Positions 1 through 10,149 of a DNA stretch of 47,936 nt are shown in pieces (position 1 is the stretch's first letter; every line of letters begins with the position of its first letter). A model generated the notes under the pieces. It had not been told where the DNA came from. It did no database searches and was given only the letters and a program-made list of their open reading frames with translations. This DNA comes from Gnetum montanum (lineage: Eukaryota; Streptophyta; Gnetopsida; Gnetales; Gnetaceae), in NCBI GenBank assembly GCA_015680685.1, contig MNCI01022085.1, forward strand, positions 1 to 47,936, in the 5' to 3' direction. Position numbers and translations under genes: made by a program.

Positions 1-306
1 AAATTGTTATGCTAATAACAAAAATGTAAAGTGCATAAAATAAAAAAAAATAAAATAAACGCATAAGAAAATAAAATAAAAGAAATGCGTAAGAAAAAAA
101 ATCTTTATTGCAAGGATGAATCAAAGAGTTCATCTTTATTATCGTACACAATGTATGCTTAGGTACACGATGCTCGAATAAAGATCCATCACACTTAGAC
201 CTCCTACTGCGGGCACTTGGAAAATACTCTAACTTTCAAACTGACTTTAAGAGTTTCGCTGCTTGGCTGCTAAAAGACTTTTCCCCAATTGTGCGCCTGG
301 GCACTG

Positions 307-314
307 TATTTATA
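307..314 (-). promoter_or_regulatory. TATA box of the left-edge LTR
   Basis: The minus strand reads TATAAATA within GTCTATAAATACAG. The same GTCTATAAATA context occurs in both LTRs of the inner element (34326-34333 and 43638-43645), so this is the conserved core promoter of the family. Confidence 0.65.
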
Positions 315-330
315 GACTTGGGAGAAACTA

Positions 331-516
331 CTCTAACAATTAGAGTAACCGCTCTAATAATTAGAATAAATGCTAAAGTAACTGCTAGAATAACCACTCT
401 AATAATTAGAATAACTACTAGAGTAACCACTCTAATAATTAGAGTAATTGCTTGAGTAACCGCTAGAGTAACTGCTCTAATAATTAGAATAACTGCTAGA
501 GTAACTGCTCTCATCA
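331..516. repeat. U3 minisatellite with five TCTAATAATTAGA pseudo-palindromes
   Basis: Five copies of the 13-bp palindrome TCTAAyAATTAGA start at 332, 353, 398, 431 and 476. Between them are 12-bp units of the type gctagagtaact. The spacings are 21, 45, 33 and 45 bp, which is 21 plus whole multiples of 12. The array lies upstream of the TATA box in the U3 of the LTR. A 98-codon open frame across it is only a by-product of the repeat. Confidence 0.85.
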
Positions 517-2339
517 GAGGTCCTAAGAACATTTGATCCTAGACTTCAATCAAGAGCAAGCAATTGATCTCCCACTATGGCTAGTTTAGTGATAGGTTGG
601 AAATCCCCTATATAGTGTATCTACAAAAAAGGACTTTAAGAGAATAAGGAATAGCTCAGAAAGAAGAGGCATCACATGTGGTTGACTCAAGTTCTAGTGG
701 ATGAAAACTTGTGGAATCCTATCTTAATTTGGGGAATTCTTGGAATCTTTTAAAGGAATCTAGAGACAATGGGACTTAAGTCTCACATAGGTATGGGACT
801 ATATTGATCTTGATACTCCTAGACATTTTGGGAGAGAAATCAATGGATGCCTTGGACTCATTTTTCTATATAGATCAATGTGTCCTCTTGCATTATAACA
901 ACAAACTACATAGGAAACCTTCTATGAATTCTACATCTTAGGCAAGTCACAGAAGAGTGAACATACCAATTTCAAAATGGTACTACTCTTGGCTTGGGTG
1001 CTTGATGCTACAAAGAATCTAGTCTTGGAAAGAAGGTTGAGTTTAAAAATAAGCTTTATGGTTATTGATCCTAGTTGTTGGAATTTCTAAAACCTAAGAT
1101 TTTTTATATTTGATTCTAAGTAGCATGAATTACTTCCATAGAATTGATGGAATCCTCTTTTAGTTATTTTGTAGCAACCTCATGGGTTACTTAGGCTATG
1201 CTTTTAGGTTATCATTCATTTAAGTGTTCTTGAGTGATTGGGGGGTAGGGGAGGGGGAGGGGGGCATAGGGGGTGGGTGTGTGGTGTGGGTGGGAATTGT
1301 GAGAGAGGTAGTAAGGTTGATGGGAACCTCCTACCTTCGCCACAATTTGGGGACCATGAGGATGGAAGGAGTTCTTTGCTCCTTACATCTTCAGAACCAT
1401 ACTAGCATAACAGTTCCATGTACTAGTTAGACAGGGCTATGACCTTCCTTCATACTCCACTTAGTAGGAGGTTACTTGGGAGGGTTGCATAGTTTAACTA
1501 TACATTGGGGTTAGCCAAGGATATCATGGGACATTCTATGGGATATTGCATGTGTTCATAAGAGTGTGACTCCAACAACTAGCATGTGATGATAAATCTA
1601 GAGGATTTAGCTAGTAGTCCCTATGAGTAGAGCAAGGGAGTAACTAACTAACTTATATCATATTTGTTATATATGCAAGTTATATATATATCATCCAGGT
1701 TATAATGTTAACATTAACAAGTTATTTATTAACATGTGTTTTAAGCTTGGTGAGCATTAAGGCACATTCCACTTGAGTTCTATCTTGATTTTAAACCTAT
1801 GTGAGAGACTCACAAGGTACTAGACAATGTGTCAAGGATAAGTTTATTACAAAAGGATATTATTTCTAGGCTTGAAACACAACTCTATAGTCTATTTCTA
1901 GGCTAAAATTATTATCTATTTCTAGATAAGAAAAGGTATTCATCCTATTTCTAAGAATGAAGCATAAAAGTACTTAGCTTTTTCAAGAATAAGCCAACAA
2001 TGAATAACTTATCTTTTTAGAAAGTACATCCTAATATGAAACAATAATACAAATTATAGGATTATTTGCCAAAAAGTGTCCTATTACATTACAAGGTTAT
2101 AATTTCTACAATGAACTTATAATTGATTTTAGTTATCACTCTAATCGATTTTCATAATAGATAAAACCACAATAGTCATAATATATTAAAAACACACATA
2201 TAAATTAATTCTAAATATTTCCAAACTCATCATCATTTATGTTAACATGATTATATCACCTACATAATTACAAAAAATACTGATTAAAATATATTAAACA
2301 TAATAAATCAAAATAAAATTAAAGTTACAAATTTCTCTT
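517..2339 (+). other. Non-coding retroelement block, copy 1 (paralogous to 24476-25880)
   Basis: From about 517 the sequence aligns with 24476 onward in the same orientation. Shared landmarks are AATTGATCTCCCA, the stretch around CACATGTGGTTGACTC, the CATGGGTTACTTAGGCTATG-like motif and the later TGTTTTAAGCTTGGT. At 24476 this block directly follows a chromovirus pol tail. I see no convincing reading frame. The G-rich stretch near 1240-1290 is low complexity. It may be the 3' LTR of that chromovirus; no ends could be proven. Confidence 0.5.
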
Positions 2340-3860
2340 GTCATATGCTAAGACCTTCAAGCTAATGCTAACAAAGAAAGATTAGGCAGAGAAGACACTA
2401 GACATAGAGATAACAATAACATCAACATCAAAATATAACATACTAGCCATATGAGCTGATCAAACATGACCTAGTGCTTCTAGGCCAATAGTACAACAAA
2501 GAGATTATAAACCTATAATAAGCCACTTGTAGTAGTTAGTTCAAACTATGAGCTATGGGATTAGGGAAATAGTGAGCATGTTCAACGTCAAATAAAATTA
2601 TAACCAACCTATAGTATTAATAAATCTAACTAGTGGAGAAATTTTTCTCCATTTCACTAGTGAAGTTTAGGATCAATAGATTTCAAGAAATGTTGCATCG
2701 TTCTAAGTTACACTAGAATCAAGAGAAGTTGCCACCATAGTGGTATGTAGCATAACACAAATAAGAATCTACTAAAGTTATCACTAATCATATCAAAGAA
2801 GCATTCAATGTCCCTGATATGGCTTCCACTAACTTCATTAGGATCTACTAGTACCTAGAACTTCTAGAAAAGTAAAGGAATGGAGATTTTAATAGTTGAA
2901 CAACATGAGGATGCATTAGATAGGTTAATCCACATAGGACAAGTTATGTAAGATCTTTTAGATATTTGTGAGAATATCACTGTAGTGCAATAAAAGTTAA
3001 TTTCTATAAAAGGTAAGCTAGGTATTACATAAATAAGATTGCAAAATGTTGAGTTGGAGGCCTAGAAACTACAAGATGAATTATTCCAACTTAGAATCCA
3101 AAGATAAGATCCTTTTAAGTATGTAGCACTAGAACATCTAGAAGAATTTAAAACATGGGTAAACTAGCTCATGGCCAAACAACAATAATTGGAAATGGAA
3201 TGGAGAAAGGTAATGTGGGATGTATTAGCCAGAAACACCAATACATAAGCATGTGCTAATGCTATTACTATACTTAGAGAAGAAAATAAAAGACTTGTTG
3301 CTAAAAATAAAGGGTTAAAAAATGTAGAAAAGGAGAAAAATCAACTAGAGGAAAGCTTAAAGTAGTTAAGAGAGTAGTTTTCTAAAGTTAACCTCAAAGT
3401 AAAACATTGGTTAGAGAAAATAGAACTTATTAATAGAAGAAGTCCATGCCATTAGACAAAAATCTTTTAAAGATTAGTGTGTGGTAGAACAAGGCCAAGA
3501 AAGATGAAAGGCTCAAGAAACATGTCAATAACATGGTGAAAATGCAAAAGCAAGTAAATAAGAAAGAGATCCAAATGGTGAAGGCCAAGATTAATCATGC
3601 TATGCAACAATTACCAAAGTGGTAGCCCATCTTGGAGAGTCTCACACTAGTACACCAAGCAGAATTAAAGATCAAGGATCTATAAGTCAAAGATATGATA
3701 AAGCACATGGAGTTGGCTAACCTAAGATATGCCAACTTGGCCATATTAACAATGAGGAGATGTTGAAATGAATTATAACAAAATCAGTAGTAATGTATCT
3801 ATTGTACAAGAAGGAGTTTTGAGGAAAGAAAAGAAGTTTAACAAAAATTACTTGAATTTT
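2340..3860 (+). pseudogene. Decayed third ORF of an Athila-like element, coiled-coil protein, copy 1
   Basis: A long reading frame can be followed although many stops and some shifts interrupt it. The C-terminal half is rich in Glu, Lys, Leu and Gln, with heptad-like spacing typical of a coiled coil. Examples are EENKRLVAKNKGLKNVEKEK near 3275-3335 and MELANLRYANL near 3709-3741. Most stops are TAG or TAA at sites where the paralogue at 25880-27330 has Gln or a Gln-like codon, which points to C-to-T decay. A third homologue lies on the minus strand near 30050-31200, upstream of an Athila-like 3' LTR, so the protein belongs to this retrotransposon family. The start is not certain. Its function is unknown; the position equals that of the env-like ORF of some Athila elements. 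Confidence 0.55.
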
Positions 3861-4568
3861 CAATGCTTAACTAGATTTTTGTAGTTTCATTTCTTGAATT
3901 TAGAGTTAGTTTTAAGTACTTGCAATGTAGTCTAAAGGGGTTGTACGATATCTTTATTTGAGTGATATGTACTTGGATGTGCTTCATGATCGATAATAAA
4001 GATCAAGATGATTTCTAATCATTACAACATATCACTTAGCATAGATTTACTTTTCATTGCCATTTACATTCCAATGTCTTTTACATTTACATTTCCAATG
4101 CTTGTTAATTATTTGGCATAATAAGTATGACTAATTTTGAGTGCAAAAGCATAATCATATGTAACTCAGTATTGACCTTGCTTGATTTGCTTAGTAGCAA
4201 GTTACATGGTACTTCCAATGGCGATTTTACTAGCATAGGGTGTGTACAATAAAGCAAGACTTGCTACTTATTCTCATTAGGCTAGTTAGCATTTCATTTC
4301 TCTAATCTTTTGGTTAATAGACTTTACATTCATTCTACCATGTTTTAATTTAAAAATATGTTAGCCAATCAACATCATCCAATCATATGCCTTATCGAGA
4401 ATTAAATCATACATTTTGATTCTCACTAACTCTTGTAAAAAGATAACAATTACAAAGTTAAGATCAACATGCTAGTGTACATATTGTTTCATCCATAAAT
4501 TATGATCTAGTCATGTGTGTATGGTTGTGATTTGTATGGTTGGGTATTGGGTATGTATTGTTTCATCA
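3860..4568 (+). mobile_element. Partial Athila-like 3' LTR (R/U5 part)
   Basis: The segment aligns with 28150-28680 and with the split LTR ending at 18292. It ends in TTTCATCA at 4568, as the intact copy does at 18292 (AGTCATCA), but no primer-binding site follows, so this is a 3' or solo LTR end. The U3, TATA box and polypurine tract seen at 27981-28100 are missing. The junction with the coiled-coil ORF near 3850 marks a deletion of about 0.8 kb relative to the other copy. Confidence 0.55.
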
Positions 4569-4979
4569 AACCCCATAAACAAAAAGTTTCCAAAGGCTTT
4601 AAACATAAATAATTTGCTCTTTTACTTTTCACTGAGAAGCTTTTGATGACTTATACCATAAAAAACATCACTACCTTTTATTATTTTTCTATGGCCCACA
4701 TAAGGCTACACATATAAAGCTTTTCTTCTTCCATGTATAGCTTTGCTACTTTATTAAAAAATAAATTTTGAATATTGAGACTCTTTTTTAAAAAGGCAAA
4801 GATACACATATATTTATTTTGCATCTAAATGAATTTTATTGCACTTAGATGATGAGTTAGAATAAAGAGTTGAGAATTCTTGAAAAAGGATTTTTCTCCC
4901 CTTTTCTCAAAAAATATATCTTTCTTTCCTTTTATTTCTATATGCTTTTTTGGTTTTTGTATAATACTGAAGCTTGAGT

Positions 4980-4999
4980 GAGAGAGAGAGAGAGAGAGA
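4980..4999. repeat. (GA)10 microsatellite
   Basis: Ten uninterrupted GA dinucleotides. A second, shorter GA run (5068-5076) lies in the second unit of the adjoining tandem duplication. Confidence 0.95.
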
Positions 5000-5135
5000 A
5001 CTTGTTTAAAGCCACTTGATTTGGTGAACTGGACAAACTTTTGAGTTGAATATTAAAGCTACAAAAAGAGAGAGAAAACTTGTTTAAAGCCACTTGTTTG
5101 GTTAGCTGGACAAACTTATTAGTTTGCTTAAGCTT
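4985..5135. repeat. Two-copy imperfect tandem repeat, period about 78 bp
   Basis: The motif cttgtttaaagccacttg begins at 5001 and again at 5079. In each unit it is preceded by a GA run and followed by a GCTGGACAAACTT or GAACTGGACAAACTT motif. Confidence 0.85.
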
Positions 5136-5761
5136 TTGACACACATAAAATGTCTTTTTGACTTAGGCTTAACTTTTTCAAGTTTGCAAAGTTTTTAAAA
5201 ATAACTCTACTTTATGATGGTTTAAAGATGCTATGGAAAATAATCTATGTTGCTAGGATGCTTCCAAGAAACATGTATGCCTAAATATTTTAATTGGTTG
5301 CCCTTCTATGCAAATAAAGACCTTGCTCCTTTTATTCCTTACATGTAAAAGAAAGCTTTATATTAATTTTCTTTGATAAAGCTTGATGACCACATTAGCA
5401 AAAAGAATGAGCTCATATACCTATGCTTTAAAAAAAATATTTAAATGGTTTATTTCGATCTCACAAACTTGTACTTTTAAAAAACATCTAAATGGTTTCT
5501 CTTAATCTAAATACAGCCAAAAGATGTGTTATTTTAAGCTTCATTACCAAGTAGACTTTTTTGTGCTTCATAAACTTGGGCAATTTAGAGCTCTCCTTTT
5601 TAAAAACGTTCTATCACTCAAGCTGCTAAAGTTGAGTTTTTAACATTCTAGCAATCCCAATATTCCTGTTACCATGTAGTTCCTCCACAAGAAATTACAA
5701 AAAAAATCTATTAATCATTTCTGTAGATAAACCCTAGGATATCCTTAAAAAAACGCTTCAG

Positions 5762-5985
5762 AAAAGGCACAGGTGTGATTTCGACCGTTGTATACGGGCT
5801 TATAAAGACACGTGCTTAATGACGCGGGAAAAAAAATCGCTTAGCAACGAGCTTTTTAAAAATAAAATAAAATTACTGAAGAAAAATTTGAACCTCCGAC
5901 CTGCGGGAAAGAGCTTTGGTACGAGAGAGCTTCTATGTGATCTGACATTTTGCACTAGCTCAACAACAAAACTTCTGAACTCAAA
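5762..5985 (-). mobile_element. Possible decayed tRNA-derived SINE fragment
   Basis: On the minus strand the segment near 5885-5910 reads GCAGGTCGGAGGTTCAAAT. It resembles the T-arm/B-box (GGTTCGANTCC) of tRNA-derived plant SINEs. The surrounding sequence is unusually GC-rich for this window. A convincing A-box and a poly-A/T tail with target duplication could not be placed. The call is weak; ordinary 3' flanking DNA of the peroxidase is the alternative. Confidence 0.25.
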
Positions 5986-6095
5986 ACACCCAAAAAGGGC
6001 TTCATAATATAAATTCAATTTATTGCTTATCTTTAAGAAATCAAAACAAATAAGCAAGAGAGAAAGAAAAACCACATAACAACACCTAACAGCCC

Positions 6096-6101
6096 TTTAT
6101 T
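6096..6101 (-). terminator. Polyadenylation signal AATAAA of the peroxidase pseudogene
   Basis: AATAAA lies on the minus strand about 90 nt past the stop codon (6192-6194). The same hexamer sits at the matching place in the paralogous 3' end at 47866-47871, which supports it as the ancestral signal. Confidence 0.6.
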
Positions 6102-6191
6102 GTCTTAATTAAAATTTTTTGGGCCACAGTCAAAAACGAGAATCAAATCAGGTGCAAGCAAAGGTACGATGGTAGAAGCAGAACAAAATGT

Positions 6192-6320
<129 letters not shown>

Positions 6321-6389
6321 CTAGGTTAGATTAGTTACTGTAATATATGACTGTGGAAAGAGTATGAGATTGATTATCTATAATTTTAC

Positions 6390-6554
6390 CAGAAAGTGCT
6401 ATCATATCGGCAGTAGAGAGGCCCTGGTTTTGGAACTTGGAAATGAGTTGAGATAGGCTCGATCCAGGACCCGGCAGATTGTGTTGGCCAGGCTCAGGCT
6501 TGCAGTCGTGGAGTCTCTTCTTCCCAGAGCTACGCTCCAGTAGGGTCCTCCCAG
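6390..6554 (-). pseudogene. Peroxidase exon 3 (1-nt deletion)
   Basis: Begins after GAAAG with LGGPYWSVALGRRDSTTA and SLSLANT. The frame then shifts near 6480-6482, where one nucleotide is missing, and continues as NLPGPGSSLSQLISKFQNQG and LSTADMIALSG. It ends with the usual phase-1 donor G/GTAAAA. Length 165 bp fits the family's 166 bp minus one. Confidence 0.9.
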
Positions 6555-6628
6555 CTTTCATTTGTTCATTCAAATGAAATAAAAAATTTAGATTTCTCTT
6601 TCACTGAAATATATTTAACTAAACACTA

Positions 6629-6892
<264 letters not shown>

Positions 6893-7312
6893 CTACTCAA
6901 TATATTATGATCATGTTTTTCAATCTTATATGATATTTAATATGAATATGAAACTCTAACACTAAGGTCTACTTTACGATCCATTGTAATGGCAAGCCAA
7001 GAACCACGCAGTCATTTCTATTACTTCCGTCTCTGCTCATTTGTTCACCAGTTTCAAAACTCAAATACAAATTATTTGTTACCATGATTTGTTTGTGAAA
7101 CAGTTGCTTGTCTTACCAGAGAGATGACAAAATTATAAAAAACAAATTAATTCTAAAATAATGTATAATATAGCGTGAACGTGCCATGTCAACGTAATTT
7201 TCACTTGCATCAACTTAAACCTCCGGTGTATGTTTTTAAGTTGAGTCTTCAACTGATTTTATTTCTTAACATAATCCACATGAACCTTAAAAGGGATGAT
7301 AGAAATCACCTC

Positions 7313-7388
7313 AAAAATCCTATGCAATCCCAATATTATAAACAATATTGAAAAATCCTATGCCAGCTCAATATTGTAAACAATTTTT
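7313..7388. repeat. Imperfect 38-bp tandem duplication in peroxidase intron 1
   Basis: AAAAATCCTATGC occurs at 7313 and 7351. Each copy is followed by a variant of CAATATTrTAAACAAT. Confidence 0.85.
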
Positions 7389-7748
7389 AGTATAAAAACT
7401 AGGTTTAAATTGGCAAAAATGAGTCATCTTTACATTCTAAAATTTTGGTAAGTTTTAATTTTCTACCTAATATCTGAATTAGCAATAAACAACATATAAA
7501 ATTTAAAAATTCAATGAAAAAGTATTATATACTACAATATTTAACCTATTTTGAATCTGCTTACATGTTGATTTAAAATTGATGGCAGAAATCATAATCT
7601 AATCCTTAACTTATATGTTCTTTCTTACCATGGTCTTAACTCTTAATAACTTATTCACTTGCTTTTCATTGCATTTATAAACCTTGATGAAGTAATATTC
7701 TAACTCTCATCCTGTTGATAAGGGCCTGGTATCCTAACCTCAAATAAT

Positions 7749-7811
7749 TTGACTATACCACAATATTTATGAAGAACATTTTGACTATACCACAATATTT
7801 ATGAAGAACAT
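7749..7811. repeat. Perfect 32-bp tandem duplication in peroxidase intron 1
   Basis: ttgactataccacaatattt with its following 11 bases is repeated without mismatch starting at 7749 and 7781. The lack of any difference suggests a recent slippage event, unlike most repeats here. Confidence 0.92.
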
Positions 7812-8155
7812 AATGACAGAAGAATTATGCTTCAGCTATGATGTGATTTAGCAACCTTTTGCATGCAAATCCTTATTAATGAATGAAATAACCAGTTAAT
7901 TAACCTCAATCACCTCATTAACCTTCAAGAAACTAAAATTTTGATCTCTCAAATTAGTTTAAGAATTCCTTTTATAGAATTTTTTTTTGAAAATTATACT
8001 CCTTAGGACACTAACACTTCTTTGTTAATAAGGAGAGATAAAGCTTTTTCTCTTAGGAAAAGAGGCATCTAACATTCTAACTTATCTACTAAAACAAAAT
8101 CTAACTAGTAATTTAGAAAGGACATCAAAATCGCACAGATATGGACTTGACTGAC

Positions 8156-8398
8156 CTGGACAAAGCAGTCATGAAAGTGAAGTCGAAGCAAGGAAGCGCC
8201 CATCCTGGCTTCCTCAAAAATGGCCTTTGCCACTACGCCCGTCACAATTGTTTGCAGCCCAGGACATGTTAAATCGTAGTAAGCCGGATCTAGATCAGCA
8301 CGGGTCCTCCCGCAACACAGTGCCAGCAGCAAAATTGCTACCACTGCAAACGCTGATGGCCATGCAACTTTTATTCTAGCACTAGCATTACCCATCAT
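8156..8398 (-). pseudogene. Peroxidase exon 1 (intact)
   Basis: The 81 codons begin MMGNASARIK. A hydrophobic signal peptide (AFAVVAILLLALCC) follows, then the mature start near LDPAYYDLTCPG with the first conserved Cys, and distal-heme-pocket LLRLHFHDCFVQ with catalytic Arg and His. The frame is open to the phase-0 donor CAG/GTCAGT. An ATG directly follows at 8393-8395, so either Met could start. Confidence 0.93.
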
Positions 8399-9559
8399 CT
8401 CCTTTTTTCTGATCTTTCTCTTATCTCTTGTACTACTTGTATGGTATTTGTTCGTCACCGTTGCAGCAGTGAGACTTTTGAGTTGGATGGGGAATGATGA
8501 GATGAAAGTTATAGTCTGTGGACGTAGACCTGCTCAATTATTTTAACATGCACGCCACCCCAACATGACAATTAAAAAACGGACAACATTCTCTCCAGCT
8601 CTCATGCCCAGCTCACCATGAAAATGCAATTCCTGGAAGATTCATAAAACGTGATGGTATCTTCCTTTTTTAAAACTAAACCACCATTTTTATGAATTTA
8701 TCCTGCGGCTACTGTTGCGCATGTTTGTGGAGGTAACGCTGGTTTCCTTGATCTTATAGATCTCCACCATAAGCATTGGATACTTAAAAAATCTTCAATG
8801 CCATTTCTGCATTTGCCATTTGTGTACATCTGATATTCTATTCTGTTTGTATTGTAGGTAACGATGATGAAGGTTTAAAATTATGGATTTCAATTTTCAT
8901 GGAAGACCACAACTGCATTCATCTTCTGACATACGTGTCGGTGGTTGGCTTGCACATCAGAAGCTGAACCACAAATTCAATTTACAAAGAGATTGCAATT
9001 TGCTTTTTCTCTTTTTTAAAATCAGCATTTGTTTCCTGGTTCTAAATTTAAATGCTGACCTAATGTTTTATTAAAATCATGGAAACTAAGACAAATGTAT
9101 CCAAGGGAAGATGAATTTTCAAAATCTTCTATATGGGATTTATGGAAAGCATGTCGTATGCTTGCAGCAAAATTATCTTTCAAATCAAGCACATCTTGCA
9201 GAATTATAGTATAACCTAAAATATTTGATATAGTGTTAGGTTATCAATGAAGGTAAGTGGACGGACGGAGGTATGTTATTTATTTTCTTTATCTTACTTC
9301 TCAAGCATAAAGGTGTATTTTAATAATATAGTCTAATATTATATTGTATTATTATGGATGAAATCAAATGAAATGAAGCTTTCTTAAATTCACATAGGAT
9401 CTATTAGACAAATATTATATTTTCATAAAAAATGAAGATAGATTCTACAAATTGACGAAGCACCAATGGGTGCATCAAAAAGAAATTATTCAAGTTTCTT
9501 ACTATAACATTATAACATTGTCTCAAATGTGTAGTCACAACACAAGAAAGAAACACATG
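8399..9559. other. Upstream region of the peroxidase pseudogene; no other gene seen
   Basis: The first few hundred bases upstream of 8398 (minus strand) should hold the 5' UTR and promoter. I could not find a convincing TATA box at a sensible distance. A 63-codon frame at 8883-9074 has no recognisable protein and is taken as chance. No transposon protein is visible up to about 9560. Confidence 0.5.
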
Positions 9560-9574
9560 TAACTCATCATTAAA

Positions 9575-10076
9575 GGCCTAAGATCTACACCTACAAATGA
9601 GCTCTTCTCAAAGGAGCTAAAGAAGATGCTCAACAACAGCAAGCACAAGTGGCATTAGCAGCTTGTCCATGCACTATGGACATATAGAACAACCTATCAC
9701 ATGGCAATTGGCGTGATCCCTTATAGCCTTGTTTTTGGTTTTGAAGCTATTTTACCTCTTGAATTGCAAGTGCCATCACTTCGAGTAGCCTTGATTAACT
9801 TCATCAATGACAAGCAAAGCACTTGCTCACATTGAGCACTATCAAGAGAGGCAGAAGTGACAACATTACCATGACTTGACCATGTGCAAGATCAAGGATG
9901 AGGAGCTAGTCCTCAAGGCCATTCGAGAGCATACAAATAAGTTCTCAGCCAACTGGGAAGGGTCTTTCCTTATTACTAGAGCCTATAGGAACAGAGCATT
10001 CAGAATAGTTGACATGGATGGAAATGAGCTAGCCAATCTGGTCAATGATTCCTATCTAAAGCCATACTACATGTAG
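9575..10076 (+). pseudogene. Tat-like Ty3/gypsy integrase C-terminal remnant
   Basis: The conceptual protein runs from KKMLNNSKHKW through ALWTYRTTYHMAIGVIPYSL and FGFEAILPLELQVPSLRVAL. After damage near 9810-9870 an open frame follows (9876-10076) with FSANWEGSFLITRAYRNRAF and ends LKPYYM, stop. The A-YRTT-(12)-SLV-G-EA-LP-E pattern and the NWEG..(Y/F)...D.dG..L....n..yLk.YY ending are typical of the Tat lineage of plant LTR retrotransposons. No flanking LTR was found, so this is an isolated old fragment. Confidence 0.75.
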
Positions 10077-10149
10077 CCAATAAATCATCAATAAGCAAGC
10101 CACATTTGTGTTAAAACCTTTTGCTTAGGATTTCACTACACATCATCTC

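Larger units (their letters stand above)
1..516 (-). mobile_element. Athila-like LTR, U3/R portion, entering from the left edge
   Basis: The block aligns by eye with the LTRs at 33612-34433 and 42899-43745. All share the stretch around gtacac..gcttaggtac, a GCACT(T/C)(G/A)GAAAATA motif, and a TATA box followed by TAGACTT on the plus strand. The right end reads TCATCA, which is TGATGA on the minus strand, as in the other family members. The adjoining plus-strand sequence at 517 has no purine tract in either reading. This is therefore the outer end of a 5' LTR, and the rest of the element lies left of the window. Confidence 0.75.
4569..5760. other. Unassigned AT-rich intergenic DNA
   Basis: No open frame, tRNA or recognisable transposon protein is visible on either strand. 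The stretch contains many short poly-T/poly-A runs, a (GA)10 microsatellite and a short imperfect tandem duplication, listed separately. Confidence 0.6.

Noticed and set aside
331-516. CRISPR-like array of spaced palindromes
   Set aside because: Spacers are themselves repeats of a 12-bp unit and the setting is a plant LTR U3. It is a minisatellite.
236-532. 98-codon protein with repeated VTLAVILIIRAV units
   Set aside because: It is a translation of the AT-rich minisatellite and has no protein family features.
5800-6075. Two overlapping open frames (5800-6075 minus, 5819-6007 plus)
   Set aside because: They overlap on opposite strands in the 3' flank of the peroxidase and show no recognisable protein.
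8396-8458. Longer peroxidase N-terminus starting at 8458
   Set aside because: The codon there is GTG. The first in-frame ATG is at 8396-8398 and gives a normal signal peptide.
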